The translations under genes and the position numbers were made by a program. Shown in pieces: positions 6,900 to 14,975 of a DNA stretch of 18,272 nucleotides; position 1 is the first letter of the stretch, and every line of letters starts with the position of its first letter. The stretch covers positions 1 through 18,272 of the forward strand of contig JBMFWH010000027.1 of the NCBI GenBank assembly GCA_049965455.1. The letters run 5' to 3'. The DNA comes from JAVRLB01 sp049965455. Its GTDB lineage: Archaea; Thermoplasmatota; Thermoplasmata; Thermoplasmatales; ARK-15. Under the pieces are notes generated by a model. The model was not told where the DNA came from and made no database searches. It saw only the letters and a list, made by a program, of their open reading frames with translations.

Positions 6900-8879
6900 T
6901 CAAAATATTATTCTCACGTCTGTTGCATAAGCATTGTTCTCGTTGACTATCAGCGGGTTTATGTCCATCTCCTTGATGTTCAGGTCCTCGATCATCCTGG
7001 ATATGCGCGTTAGCGCGCTTACTGTTGCTGATATATTGTAGTTTCTCTTTCTGGCATTGAGCAACGAGTACACTTTACTCTCTTTCAGCATTTCGAGAGC
7101 TTCATCTTCAGACACTGGCGATAACCCGTAGCTGATGCTCTTGATCACCTCCACGTATATGCCGCCGGGGCCGATGAGCACTGCAGGCCCGAACGCCGGA
7201 TCTCTAAGCCCGCCAATAAATACCTCCACACCGTTCAGCTGCTGCTGGATCATCACTCTGGGCGCCTTGGATATAAGCGTGTTAAAAGCCTTCTCTACAT
7301 CCTTCTCTTCAACGTTCATGATCACGCCTCCAATCTCAGTCTTGTGAATCGGCTCGTCTGATGACACTTTCATCACTACCGGAAATCCGATTTTCGCAGC
7401 CACTTTCTTTGCATCCTCCAAATTCGAGACCACGCTCCATGCAGGCACTCTTATTCCGTACAGTTCCAGCAACCTGAAAGATTCTTCATCGTTCAAAAAC
7501 TGCTTGTTTTTCACTATTTCCATTGCTCCGCTGATCGGCTCTGATGTTCGATATTTTATGGATGCAGCCCTCATATCAGACACGTACTTGATCGCTTTCA
7601 CAGCATCTTCCGGAAAGCTGAATGCGGGTATGCCTGCCGACGTTAATATTCGCAATGCCGGCTCTGAGTCAGAGCCCATCAATACCCCCACAACCCTCTT
7701 TCCCTTGTATTTGATGAGCACCTTCGCCACCTCTGTGCAGCTCACTATCGCTAGAGCCTGGACCAGCACCAGCTTTGTGCATTCAAGGTTCTGCACTATG
7801 TCCAGAGCCTGCCTGTATCTTTCTCCGTTCGCGTCTCCAGACAGGTCGAGCGGGTTTTTAGGCTTGCTCTGGTCAGGCAGTATTTTTCGCAGTTCTCGGT
7901 CCATCTCGTCCGTGAGAGAAACAAGAGACAGCGACTCTCGCTCTATCTCGTCTGTAGTGAGCACTCCGTGCCCTCCAGAGTTGGTTATGACCAGTATGTC
8001 TTTTAGGTACTTCTCATCTGACTGTATGATGTTTATCATGTTCAGAAAATCATCAAGGTTGTCAACCAGCACGCCTCCTACCGTCTTCACAGCGGCCCTG
8101 AACAGCTCAATCGATCCGGCAATGCTGCCCGTGTGCGTCTGAACTGCCTGCGCTCCGTATTTTCCAGTTCCTCCTTTTATAAATATTATGGGCTTTTTGG
8201 CAGTGATGTCAGGAACGGTGCTTAAAAACCGTGTTCCGTCCGCCACGCCTTCCAGATATGTGAATATGGAGCTGGTGTTGATGTCATCTGCCAGAAACTC
8301 GAATATGTCAATCTCGTTAATGTCAGTCTGGTTTCCCAGGCTTACAAAATAGCTCAATCCTGTTTTCGTTCTCTGGGCCCAGTCTAGCATATATGCGCCC
8401 ATGCCTCCAGACTGCGCGACTATGGCAATGTTTCCGATCTTGACGTCCGCGTAGGCAAACGTGGCATTGAATGCAGGGGTTGTAAAGCCCATCGTGTTTG
8501 GCCCGAGAAACCGGATCCCGTATTTTTTTGCGATCTGGGATACCTGTTCTTCCAGTTTTGCGCCCTCTTCGTCAACCTCCCTGAACCCGGAGGTGATGAT
8601 GACCGCTACTTTAGTGCCGATCTCGCCCACCTCTTGCATGATCTCGGGCACACCTTCTCTCGGTATGCTGATTATTACTAGATCTACCGGCGCTTTTATG
8701 TCTTTCAATGATTTATATGCTTGGATGTTCTCGATTGTCGAAACCTTGTTGTTTACTGGATATATAATTCCCTGATACGTGGATTTGATATTTCTTAACA
8801 GTATATTTCCGATCTTGTCTTTGTCCCTCGATGCTCCCACTATCGCTATAGATTTTGGATGAAACAAATTTTCTAACAT
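6900..8879 (-). CDS. ADP-forming acyl-CoA synthetase (acetate--CoA ligase, fused alpha-beta)
   Basis: The enzyme converts an acyl-CoA, ADP and phosphate into the free acid, CoA and ATP, giving substrate-level ATP in archaeal sugar and amino-acid breakdown. Both subunits are fused in the usual order. Residue numbers follow the 659-aa form. A CoA-binding Rossmann domain opens with HPKSIAIVGAS (about 7-17). The ligase domains contain GNQTDINEIDIFEFLADD and the phosphohistidine loop THTGSIAG (His about 249). The C-terminal ATP-grasp domain carries HKTEIGG (His about 512) and FGPAVLIGPGG. Both His residues are present, so it should be active. The acid specificity (acetate, branched or aryl) cannot be read from sequence. 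The ATG at 8879 is chosen because a TATA box (TTATATA, 8909-8903) sits 27 bases above it. The in-frame ATGs at 8900 and 8891 would lie inside or next to the promoter. Length is close to other fused family members. Confidence 0.93.
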   Translation of the reverse strand: MLENLFHPKSIAIVGASRDKDKIGNILLRNIKSTYQGIIYPVNNKVSTIENIQAYKSLKDIKAPVDLVIISIPREGVPEIMQEVGEIGTKVAVIITSGFREVDEEGAKLEEQVSQIAKKYGIRFLGPNTMGFTTPAFNATFAYADVKIGNIAIVAQSGGMGAYMLDWAQRTKTGLSYFVSLGNQTDINEIDIFEFLADDINTSSIFTYLEGVADGTRFLSTVPDITAKKPIIFIKGGTGKYGAQAVQTHTGSIAGSIELFRAAVKTVGGVLVDNLDDFLNMINIIQSDEKYLKDILVITNSGGHGVLTTDEIERESLSLVSLTDEMDRELRKILPDQSKPKNPLDLSGDANGERYRQALDIVQNLECTKLVLVQALAIVSCTEVAKVLIKYKGKRVVGVLMGSDSEPALRILTSAGIPAFSFPEDAVKAIKYVSDMRAASIKYRTSEPISGAMEIVKNKQFLNDEESFRLLELYGIRVPAWSVVSNLEDAKKVAAKIGFPVVMKVSSDEPIHKTEIGGVIMNVEEKDVEKAFNTLISKAPRVMIQQQLNGVEVFIGGLRDPAFGPAVLIGPGGIYVEVIKSISYGLSPVSEDEALEMLKESKVYSLLNARKRNYNISATVSALTRISRMIEDLNIKEMDINPLIVNENNAYATDVRIIF

Positions 8880-8902
8880 GGATCTAAACATACTGCTCAT
8901 CG

Positions 8903-8933
8903 TATATAACCATTTCTAAGATTATCATGATAA
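8903..8933 (-). promoter_or_regulatory. promoter of the acyl-CoA synthetase gene, with palindrome
   Basis: TTATATA on the minus strand (8909-8903) is 27 bases from the ATG at 8879, consistent with a leaderless mRNA. A perfect 12-base palindrome, TTATCATGATAA (8922-8933), lies just upstream and could be a regulator site shared with the divergent Snf2 gene. Confidence 0.5.
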
Positions 8934-9019
8934 ACATTGTTTGATCATGGTAAATGATTGTGAACTTGCAAATTAAAACAGAGATAATGAATGACCGCAG
9001 GAAAAAAATCATGGTAAGA

Positions 9020-9027
9020 TTTAATAA
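9020..9027 (+). promoter_or_regulatory. TATA box of the Snf2-SWIM operon
   Basis: TTTAATAA is centred 27-28 bases before the ATG at 9051. The in-frame ATG at 9027 overlaps the end of this box, so it cannot be the start of a transcript made from it. Confidence 0.6.
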
Positions 9028-9050
9028 TGTTTTTCTATATTACAATATGG

Positions 9051-12000
9051 ATGATAGTAATTCATGCGATATGGAACAACAGTAGCGGTGAGTTATATGT
9101 CTGGGGCGAAGATTCTAGCAAATTTTCAAATAATGCGATCGAGAACGCACATCCTTTTGCATGCTCAAAACGGGATATGACGAAGATCTTGAAAACAATC
9201 AGCTCCGTAAGCAAAGTTAAAAGCACAGAGATACTATTTAGTATTCCCTCTACTGATACCATGCCAGGTCCATCTCATCACCTTATAATTGAAGACTATT
9301 CTTCTTATTCCAAGCCTGTAGTGATGAAAGAGTGGAAAATACCGGTATTAAAGATGGATCATAGACAGGCAGTAGAGTTTTTAATAAATTTACAACCAAA
9401 CCCTCCTGAAAAAATAGTATATGGGGATACTCTTATATTCTGGAGCATGACTGCGCAATTTGCGCTCGAGCTCATAGCAAAAGGTAGCTATCTACCATCG
9501 CTGCAGCAGATAAAGCAGGATCATGAATCCTCTTATCTGGCAAGATGGCATCTGAATTTCAGCAGGAGTGATGCGGAGAAAGCAGCCTTGCTCGCAAAGA
9601 TGCTGTTTCCCATGTGCACTTATGACCATTCAATCGCATATGACGAACTCACTAATTTCCTGAACGTTTATATAGACACATATATCAGAGCCTACGGTTC
9701 TATTCTCAATCTAAACACAACTAAGGCCAGCAATATTAGCGATGCCTGGTTTTTATCACTTTTCTCAGATCCAAAGCTTACTAAAAATTTAGAGGCTGTT
9801 GAAAGTTTTTATACCCAAACAACTTTTTGGCTAAAACAGGCACAAAATACAAGCCTCAATTCTCCATTTCGAACATGTTTTAAAGTAGAGCCAGAATCTG
9901 ACAATCGCTGGAACGTTCAGTTTCTGTTGCAGGCAAATGACGATCCCAGCCTGCTCGTACCTGCAGCGCAGGTTTGGCACTCTTCCAAAAACATCAAGTT
10001 TTTGAACCGGAACTTTGAAAACCCGCAGGAACGATTACTCGAGGACTTGGGCCGGGCATCCAGGTATTTTCCAGAACTGGAAGAGAGCCTGAACAGTCAT
10101 GCACCAGTTTCCATATCCCTTGACACCGCCCATTTTTACAATTTTCTGAGGCTCGCATCGCCCGCCCTGGACGACATGGGATTTGGCATACTGCTGCCGA
10201 CATGGCTCCAGAAAACTGAACGCATAGGGGTAAAGCTAACTCTCAAGCCTACAAAAACCTCAAAAACCAGCTCCGGGCTTCTTGGGCTGGACGGTATATT
10301 GAAATATGATTGGACGGTCGCAATAGGAGATCAGTCTCTGAGTGAGAAAGAGTTCAAGAACCTGGCAAAGCTCAAGGTTCCACTCGTAAATATCAGGGGA
10401 AAATGGGTGGAGGTCAAGCCTGATGATATAGAGAAAGCTATTAATTTCTTTGAAAAGACACACAAGAACCGGCTGAGCATGGGTGAGGCGCTGAAACTGA
10501 ACCTTACTGGTAGTACAGAACATACCGGCTTGCCGGTCACAGAGCTGGAGGGAGAGTCTGAACTGTCCGAGATTCTAAACAGCCTGAAAGACAATACGAA
10601 GCTTCGCAGTGTCAGAGTTCCAGAATCTTTTAAAGGCACACTTAGAGAGTATCAGGTTAAAGGGCTGTCATGGCTTCATTACATGTCGAGCTACGGGTTC
10701 GGTGCTTGCCTTGCAGACGACATGGGACTGGGAAAGACAGTACAGTCAATAGCATTGCTGTTGCATGATCAAAATTCAAAAAATGCGTCATTGCTGGTAT
10801 GTCCGATGTCGATTGTGGGAAACTGGGTCAAAGAGCTGCAAAGATTCGCGCCGACGATCAAGGTGCTGGTGCATCATGGCGGAGACAGGCTGAGCGGCAA
10901 AAAGTTTCTGGAGATGGTGAAAAAGCATGATATCGTGATAACCACCTATTCTATCCTGCAGAGGGACATATTCGCAATCTCAAAACCAGAATGGAACTAC
11001 ATAATTCTGGACGAGGCGCAAAACATAAAAAATCCAGAGACCAAGCAGGCTCAGGCAGTGCGGCAATTGAAAGGAGCACATAAAATCGCGCTCACGGGCA
11101 CACCCATTGAAAACAGGCTCACGGAGCTGTGGTCTATCATGGAGTTTCTCAATCCTGGGTATTTAGGTCCGTTCAAAAGTTTCAGAAATAATTTCACGGT
11201 TCCGATCGAGAAATACCATGACATGGATAAGGCCCGGATACTGAAAAAGATGGTTCAGCCATTTATACTAAGAAGATTGAAAACAGACAAGAGCATCATA
11301 AAAGATCTGCCTGAAAAGCTGGAGATGAAAGTGTACTGCAACCTGACAAAAGAGCAGGGCACGCTCTACGAGGCCGTGGTAACTGATATGATGGAAAAGA
11401 TAGAGGCATCGGAGGGCATAGAGAGGCGGGGGCTGGTGCTGGCCACGATCATGAAGCTCAAGCAAATCTGCAACCATCCTACCCAGTTTTTAAAGGATAA
11501 TAGCAAGCTAGAGCTGAGATCTGGAAAACTAGCAAGATTGAAAGAGATGATTGAAGAGGCGATTTCTGAGGGAGACAAGGTGCTGGTATTCACGCAGTTT
11601 GCAGAGATGGGAAGCTTGCTGAAACGGTACTTGCAAGATCAGTTTCAGGCAGAAGTGCTGTTTTTGCATGGTGGCACGCCTAAGAAGCAGAGAGACGTGA
11701 TCATCGATAGATTTCAAAGTTCAGATCCCTATAGTCCAAAAGTATTTGTTTTATCATTGAAGGCGGGCGGCGTGGGATTGAACCTCACAGCAGCGAACCG
11801 CGTATTTCATTTTGACAGATGGTGGAATCCGGCCGTGGAAAACCAGGCTACAGACCGCACGTTCAGGATAGGGCAGCTTAAAAACGTGTACGTTTACAAG
11901 TACATAGTTACGGGTACCATTGAAGAACGTGTGGATCAGCTCATAGAATCAAAGAAAGAGCTGGCAGAGCAGGTCATAGGATCTGGAGAAGAGTGGCTTA

Positions 12001-12065
12001 CAGAACTGTCAACCGGAGAGTTGAGAGAGCTGTTCAAGCTTAACAGATCAGCGGTGGAGGATTGA
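9051..12065 (+). CDS. Snf2-family DEAD/DEAH-box ATPase (SWI2/SNF2 helicase), 1004 aa
   Basis: This is an ATP-driven double-stranded DNA translocase of the bacterial/archaeal Snf2 group. About the first 520 residues form the accessory region typical of the group (SNF2_N_2/DUF3670-like). The start MIVIHAIW...GELYVWGED matches the usual N-terminus of such proteins, which supports the ATG at 9051 together with the TATA box. The RecA-like core follows. Motif I is LADDMGLGKT (about 554-563, Walker Lys 562), motif II is DEAQ (654-657), motif III is LTGTPIENR, and the C-terminal lobe ends in motif VI QATDRTFRIGQ (932-942). All key residues are intact. The next gene begins five bases after the stop and encodes a SWIM zinc-finger protein, a frequent partner of this subtype. 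A role in DNA repair or remodelling is likely but unproven. Confidence 0.95.
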   Translation: MIVIHAIWNNSSGELYVWGEDSSKFSNNAIENAHPFACSKRDMTKILKTISSVSKVKSTEILFSIPSTDTMPGPSHHLIIEDYSSYSKPVVMKEWKIPVLKMDHRQAVEFLINLQPNPPEKIVYGDTLIFWSMTAQFALELIAKGSYLPSLQQIKQDHESSYLARWHLNFSRSDAEKAALLAKMLFPMCTYDHSIAYDELTNFLNVYIDTYIRAYGSILNLNTTKASNISDAWFLSLFSDPKLTKNLEAVESFYTQTTFWLKQAQNTSLNSPFRTCFKVEPESDNRWNVQFLLQANDDPSLLVPAAQVWHSSKNIKFLNRNFENPQERLLEDLGRASRYFPELEESLNSHAPVSISLDTAHFYNFLRLASPALDDMGFGILLPTWLQKTERIGVKLTLKPTKTSKTSSGLLGLDGILKYDWTVAIGDQSLSEKEFKNLAKLKVPLVNIRGKWVEVKPDDIEKAINFFEKTHKNRLSMGEALKLNLTGSTEHTGLPVTELEGESELSEILNSLKDNTKLRSVRVPESFKGTLREYQVKGLSWLHYMSSYGFGACLADDMGLGKTVQSIALLLHDQNSKNASLLVCPMSIVGNWVKELQRFAPTIKVLVHHGGDRLSGKKFLEMVKKHDIVITTYSILQRDIFAISKPEWNYIILDEAQNIKNPETKQAQAVRQLKGAHKIALTGTPIENRLTELWSIMEFLNPGYLGPFKSFRNNFTVPIEKYHDMDKARILKKMVQPFILRRLKTDKSIIKDLPEKLEMKVYCNLTKEQGTLYEAVVTDMMEKIEASEGIERRGLVLATIMKLKQICNHPTQFLKDNSKLELRSGKLARLKEMIEEAISEGDKVLVFTQFAEMGSLLKRYLQDQFQAEVLFLHGGTPKKQRDVIIDRFQSSDPYSPKVFVLSLKAGGVGLNLTAANRVFHFDRWWNPAVENQATDRTFRIGQLKNVYVYKYIVTGTIEERVDQLIESKKELAEQVIGSGEEWLTELSTGELRELFKLNRSAVED
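12056..12060 (+). promoter_or_regulatory. Shine-Dalgarno of the SWIM gene
   Basis: GGAGG lies inside the last codons of the Snf2 gene, ten bases before the ATG at 12071. A TTG at 12062 is only one base after GGAGG, too close to be used. Confidence 0.6.
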
Positions 12066-12070
12066 TAAGG

Positions 12071-12940
12071 ATGAGCAGGTACTGGAATGACTGGTATTAC
12101 AAGCCTACATCAAGAATAAGGGTAGACAACGGCATCAAGGCAAAGCACAAGTCCGGAGACTTTTCAGATCGTTGGTGGTCCAAAAGATGGATTGAGGTGC
12201 TCGAATCGTTCAATATCGGTGCTAGGCTGCAGAGAGGGCAGAGTTATGCACGAAGCGGCCAAGTTTTGGAGATACATATAGACAAAGGCACAATAACAGC
12301 CAAAGTGCAGGGATCCAGGCCTAAACCATACGATGTGACGATACAGTTAAAGCAGCTATCCGAGCAAGAATGGAGCAGGATCATAGAGTATATGGCCTCC
12401 AAGGCGATCTATGCTGCAAAGCTGTTAAACGGGGAAATGCCCAGAGACATTGAAACTGTGTTCAAAGAGATCCATATTCCCCTGTTTCCAGAAAAGTACA
12501 TGGATCTGGAAACAAGCTGTAGCTGCCCGGACACTTCGAACCCGTGCAAGCACATTGCTGCGGTATATTACATCTTTGCTGAAAGATTTGATGAAGATCC
12601 GTTTTTGATATTCACGCTTCGAGGCAAGAGCAAGGATGAGATCATGGCTATTTTGAGAAACAAACGGGACGTGAATGAGACGAAAGAACCGCCAAAAGAG
12701 AAAGAGGCGGAGAAAATCAGTTTAGAAAGTTACTGGGCTCCTAAGATACCGCTTGATTCATTTTACCTGAGCTCCAATATTACTGACAATTACAAGCTTA
12801 CATTGCAAAAACTCGGAGATCCGGGATTTAAAATATTCGGAGAAGATGCTACAAAAATAATCGGAGAAGTTTACGAGAAAGCGCGGGACAAGGCTCTAAA
12901 ACAGATAAAAAAGATCAATGATGAGATCATATTAGAATAA
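12071..12940 (+). CDS. SWIM zinc-finger protein, Snf2 partner (289 aa)
   Basis: This is the companion protein of the Snf2 ATPase. The N-terminal region (RWWSKRWIEVLE, then RLQRGQSYARSGQV and KVQGSRPKPYDV) is the conserved module that precedes SWIM fingers in this family. The SWIM motif itself is C150-S-C152-x6-C159-K-H161, a zinc-binding CxCxnCxH pattern expected to bind DNA or protein. The C-terminal 90 residues are charged, with a Lys/Glu-rich linker (about 195-215) before a last helical segment. The ATG at 12071 is preferred over a TTG at 12062 because a GGAGG lies ten bases before it. Gene order and close spacing (five bases after the stop) imply co-transcription and probably a physical complex with Snf2. 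The exact cellular role is not known from the sequence. Confidence 0.92.
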   Translation: MSRYWNDWYYKPTSRIRVDNGIKAKHKSGDFSDRWWSKRWIEVLESFNIGARLQRGQSYARSGQVLEIHIDKGTITAKVQGSRPKPYDVTIQLKQLSEQEWSRIIEYMASKAIYAAKLLNGEMPRDIETVFKEIHIPLFPEKYMDLETSCSCPDTSNPCKHIAAVYYIFAERFDEDPFLIFTLRGKSKDEIMAILRNKRDVNETKEPPKEKEAEKISLESYWAPKIPLDSFYLSSNITDNYKLTLQKLGDPGFKIFGEDATKIIGEVYEKARDKALKQIKKINDEIILE

Positions 12941-12942
12941 TA

Positions 12943-12963
12943 GGTGGATCCATTAATACCACC
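12943..12963. terminator. hairpin between convergent SWIM and MFS genes
   Basis: GGTGG (12943-12947) can pair with CCACC (12959-12963) around an 11-base loop, in the 42-base gap between two convergent genes. It may serve as a two-way terminator. The stem is short. Confidence 0.35.
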
Positions 12964-12982
12964 GATTATCCGTATATCTACA

Positions 12983-14242
12983 TCATGATTTCACAGACTT
13001 GTTCACCTGCTCATTCATAGTTTTTGCGGGTCTTAGAAGCATCTCCCAGACAAAGAATATGGCTGTTATGATTGCGAATATCCACAATGTCGTTGTGAAT
13101 CCCAGATACTTCAGAGATGCCATGTAGCCAACCAACGGCATGAGCACGGACATTATCATCATCGAGGAACTGAAGAACGATGTAGATGTTCCAATTTCCT
13201 CGGGCTTGAACGATGTGTTTGCGATCTGTATCCCGAGCGTCCATGCTATTCCGTCCGGTATAGCCGCTATCAGAAACGCAAGCACGAAGAATATTATGGA
13301 TACCGAGCTCAATGCCAAGAAAATCGCTGCAAATAGTGCAATGGTGACTGCAAAAATCATATATGGTCTCCTGTTCTTGATTGGCGATTTTAATCTTATT
13401 ATAAATCTGGTTATGACGTCACCCACAAACATCACGGCAAAGAGATAGAACACCGTGGTTGCAGAAAGGCCCAGAATCCCGCCATATATGACACCGTACG
13501 AGAATATTATGTAAAAAGGTATCGTGTACGCAAATGCTGCCAGAACGGCCCAGTTAAACTGCCTGTTTTTGAACAGTGATACGATGCTGGTACTGCCCCT
13601 GTGCCCTTTTGCTTCCATGTACTGCAACGCGTATTTTCCTCTCAGCAACAGAACAAACGGTATGGCCACAAACGCCATTATCGCGAAGATCAGAAATATC
13701 TCCTTGATTCCAAGATGAAGCATGTATCCGGTTGTGAACGGCGCTATTATGAGCGCGAGAGCAACCCAGAACGAAAACGAAGCCTGTTCTACCTGCCTCT
13801 TAGACTGGTCCATAGACGCCATTCCTGCCATGGTCATAAACGAGTCCATGACAAGGCCGGTGATGAAACCGTCAATGATCATAAGAAGATAAACTTCCGC
13901 AAAGCCCTTGACAAAGATATACATTGGCATCGTGATCCCGAGAAGCAACAGCGATATGACCTCCACATTCTTGAGCTGGCTAGGCCTGAACCTGCGCATT
14001 GCAAAAGCAGCGACGGCAAACGCAACCGTGAACAGTGCAAAGCCTATGCCCACCTCGAAAGAATCCATTCCGAACGCCAGCCCCAACGATCCTATTGAGG
14101 TCTGGTAAAACTGAAGCAGGTATCTTCCCAGGAACGCAGCAATGATTATCAGCCACTCTGCTCCGCTGATCAGCCCAAAATCAAGACCTACCTTTCTCCA
14201 ATTCTTATTATTACCTTTATTGTTTTGATCCATATTTATCAC
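12983..14242 (-). CDS. MFS permease, TetR-linked (probable efflux), 419 aa
   Basis: This is an integral membrane transporter of the major facilitator superfamily, with about 12 hydrophobic segments, a soluble N-terminus of about 20 residues and a basic loop after helix 2 (MRRFRPSQ). Helices include LIIIAAFLGRYLLQFYQTS and a C-terminal half rich in Ile/Phe. Substrate cannot be told from sequence. The divergent TetR-type gene and shared operator suggest drug, organic-acid or metabolite efflux induced by its own ligand. The start is between a GTG at 14242, which is 26 bases from the TATA centre and so fits a leaderless mRNA, and an ATG at 14233, which has a weak GTGAT before it. I give the GTG, and the difference is three residues. 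Its last third resembles that of the second MFS protein downstream (SFFSSSMMIMSVLMPL here, SYFTSTMMLMLIVMPL there). Confidence 0.88.
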   Translation of the reverse strand: MINMDQNNKGNNKNWRKVGLDFGLISGAEWLIIIAAFLGRYLLQFYQTSIGSLGLAFGMDSFEVGIGFALFTVAFAVAAFAMRRFRPSQLKNVEVISLLLLGITMPMYIFVKGFAEVYLLMIIDGFITGLVMDSFMTMAGMASMDQSKRQVEQASFSFWVALALIIAPFTTGYMLHLGIKEIFLIFAIMAFVAIPFVLLLRGKYALQYMEAKGHRGSTSIVSLFKNRQFNWAVLAAFAYTIPFYIIFSYGVIYGGILGLSATTVFYLFAVMFVGDVITRFIIRLKSPIKNRRPYMIFAVTIALFAAIFLALSSVSIIFFVLAFLIAAIPDGIAWTLGIQIANTSFKPEEIGTSTSFFSSSMMIMSVLMPLVGYMASLKYLGFTTTLWIFAIITAIFFVWEMLLRPAKTMNEQVNKSVKS

Positions 14243-14264
14243 AAATGACTGAATTGTCAGATAA

Positions 14265-14301
14265 TATTTAAACTTTTTGACCGGTCAGTAATATTTATAA
14301 A
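14265..14301. promoter_or_regulatory. divergent promoters with TGACCGGTCA operator
   Basis: Two TATA boxes point away from each other: TTTAAATA on the minus strand (14272-14265) for the MFS gene and TTTATAAA on the plus strand (14294-14301) for the TetR gene. The perfect palindrome TGACCGGTCA (14278-14287) lies between them, over the TFB-recognition side of both boxes. A TetR dimer bound there would block both promoters. A looser repeat, TGAC-x6-GTCA (14246-14259), lies between the MFS TATA box and its start. Confidence 0.7.
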
Positions 14302-14321
14302 TGTGTTTAATATATAGGTCC

Positions 14322-14900
14322 ATGATGAGCAGGAAAGAAGATAGTGAGAAAAAGATAATAAATGCGGCGATAGAGGTATTTTCCAGGGATGGATATGATG
14401 TTGCAACGACAGACGAAATAGCCAGAAAAAGCGGGCTGAGCAAAGGCACCATATTTGTGCATTTCAAGAAAAAAGATGATCTGATCCAGAAAGTGGCATT
14501 GATGTCTGTTCCTTATGACATCATCACTGAGGCGATTGAAAAAAAATATGCAAAGCCTGAAGACATCCTGACAGAGTTGGGATTATTGTTCATGAATAAA
14601 TACAGGGATCCGGAGATGCGAGCTTTGTTGATCATGACCATGGCGCACAAAGGAAGGTACAAAAAGATCGAGCAGAGGCTGAAATCTGCATGCATGAACA
14701 AGATGGATCTGCTGTTTGGAATGGTGGAAAAGATGATGGATACCAAGATATCCGTGCCGATCAGAAGAGCTTATTTTGGATCACTGCTCTGCTATACAAT
14801 ATGGTGGGACGAAAGTAACAGTTCTCCCGAAGAATACGTAAAAACCCTTGTACAAGATATATTAAAATCCGTAAAAGGCACCGATAAATCCTCTGTATAA
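14322..14900 (+). CDS. TetR/AcrR-family transcriptional repressor (192 aa)
   Basis: The N-terminal helix-turn-helix is clear: KIINAAIEVFSRDGYD, then TTDEIARKSGLSKGTIFVHF (about residues 30-49) and KKKDDLI, the standard TetR DNA-binding domain. The remaining 130 residues are helical and would form the ligand-binding and dimer part, which is too variable to predict a ligand. The length is normal for the family. Two ATGs, 14322 and 14325, lie 24-28 bases after the TATA centre (TTTATAAA). A leaderless start at either is expected, and the longer frame from 14301 would begin at the TATA box. The gene is divergent from the MFS permease. The palindrome between the two promoters is the obvious operator, so self-repression with co-control of the permease is likely. 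A short T-tract (about 14908-14913) after the stop may end transcription. Confidence 0.92.
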   Translation: MMSRKEDSEKKIINAAIEVFSRDGYDVATTDEIARKSGLSKGTIFVHFKKKDDLIQKVALMSVPYDIITEAIEKKYAKPEDILTELGLLFMNKYRDPEMRALLIMTMAHKGRYKKIEQRLKSACMNKMDLLFGMVEKMMDTKISVPIRRAYFGSLLCYTIWWDESNSSPEEYVKTLVQDILKSVKGTDKSSV

Positions 14901-14907
14901 TATGATA

Positions 14908-14913
14908 TTTTTT
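14908..14913 (+). terminator. possible T-tract terminator of the TetR gene
   Basis: A TTTTTT run lies eight bases below the TetR stop, before the PadR operator. It is short, and the separation of the two transcription units is inferred mainly from the new promoter that follows. Confidence 0.3.
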
Positions 14914-14928
14914 CTATATAAGGATAAA

Positions 14929-14966
14929 TATCGATAACCGATAAATTGATATATCGGTTTTCGATA
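14929..14966 (+). promoter_or_regulatory. PadR-gene operator: 15-8-15 inverted repeat around TATA
   Basis: The left arm is TATCGATAACCGATA (14929-14943) and the right arm is TATCGGTTTTCGATA (14952-14966). They are reverse complements with one mismatch in 15 and an eight-base spacer. A TATA-like TTGATATA (14946-14953) sits in and next to the spacer, about 26 bases before the ATG at 14976. A protein bound to both arms would cover the TATA box. An alternative TATA (CTATATAA, about 14914-14921) upstream would place the repeat over the start site instead. Either way the layout suggests repression, most simply by the adjacent PadR product. Confidence 0.7.
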
Positions 14967-14975
14967 CACCTTATG

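Noticed and set aside
7504..8142. 212-codon open frame on the plus strand, opposite the acyl-CoA synthetase
   Set aside because: The minus-strand gene has clear family motifs throughout this interval. The antisense translation has no recognisable features.
9051..12940. Anti-phage defence island (for example DISARM, which includes a Snf2 protein)
   Set aside because: No methyltransferase, phospholipase-D-like or DUF1998 gene is nearby. The neighbours are metabolic and transport genes, and the Snf2 plus SWIM pair is a common stand-alone arrangement.
13601..14098. 165-codon basic open frame on the plus strand, opposite the first MFS gene
   Set aside because: Its Arg/His-rich composition is what the reverse complement of a hydrophobic membrane-protein gene produces. 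No promoter or start signal was seen.
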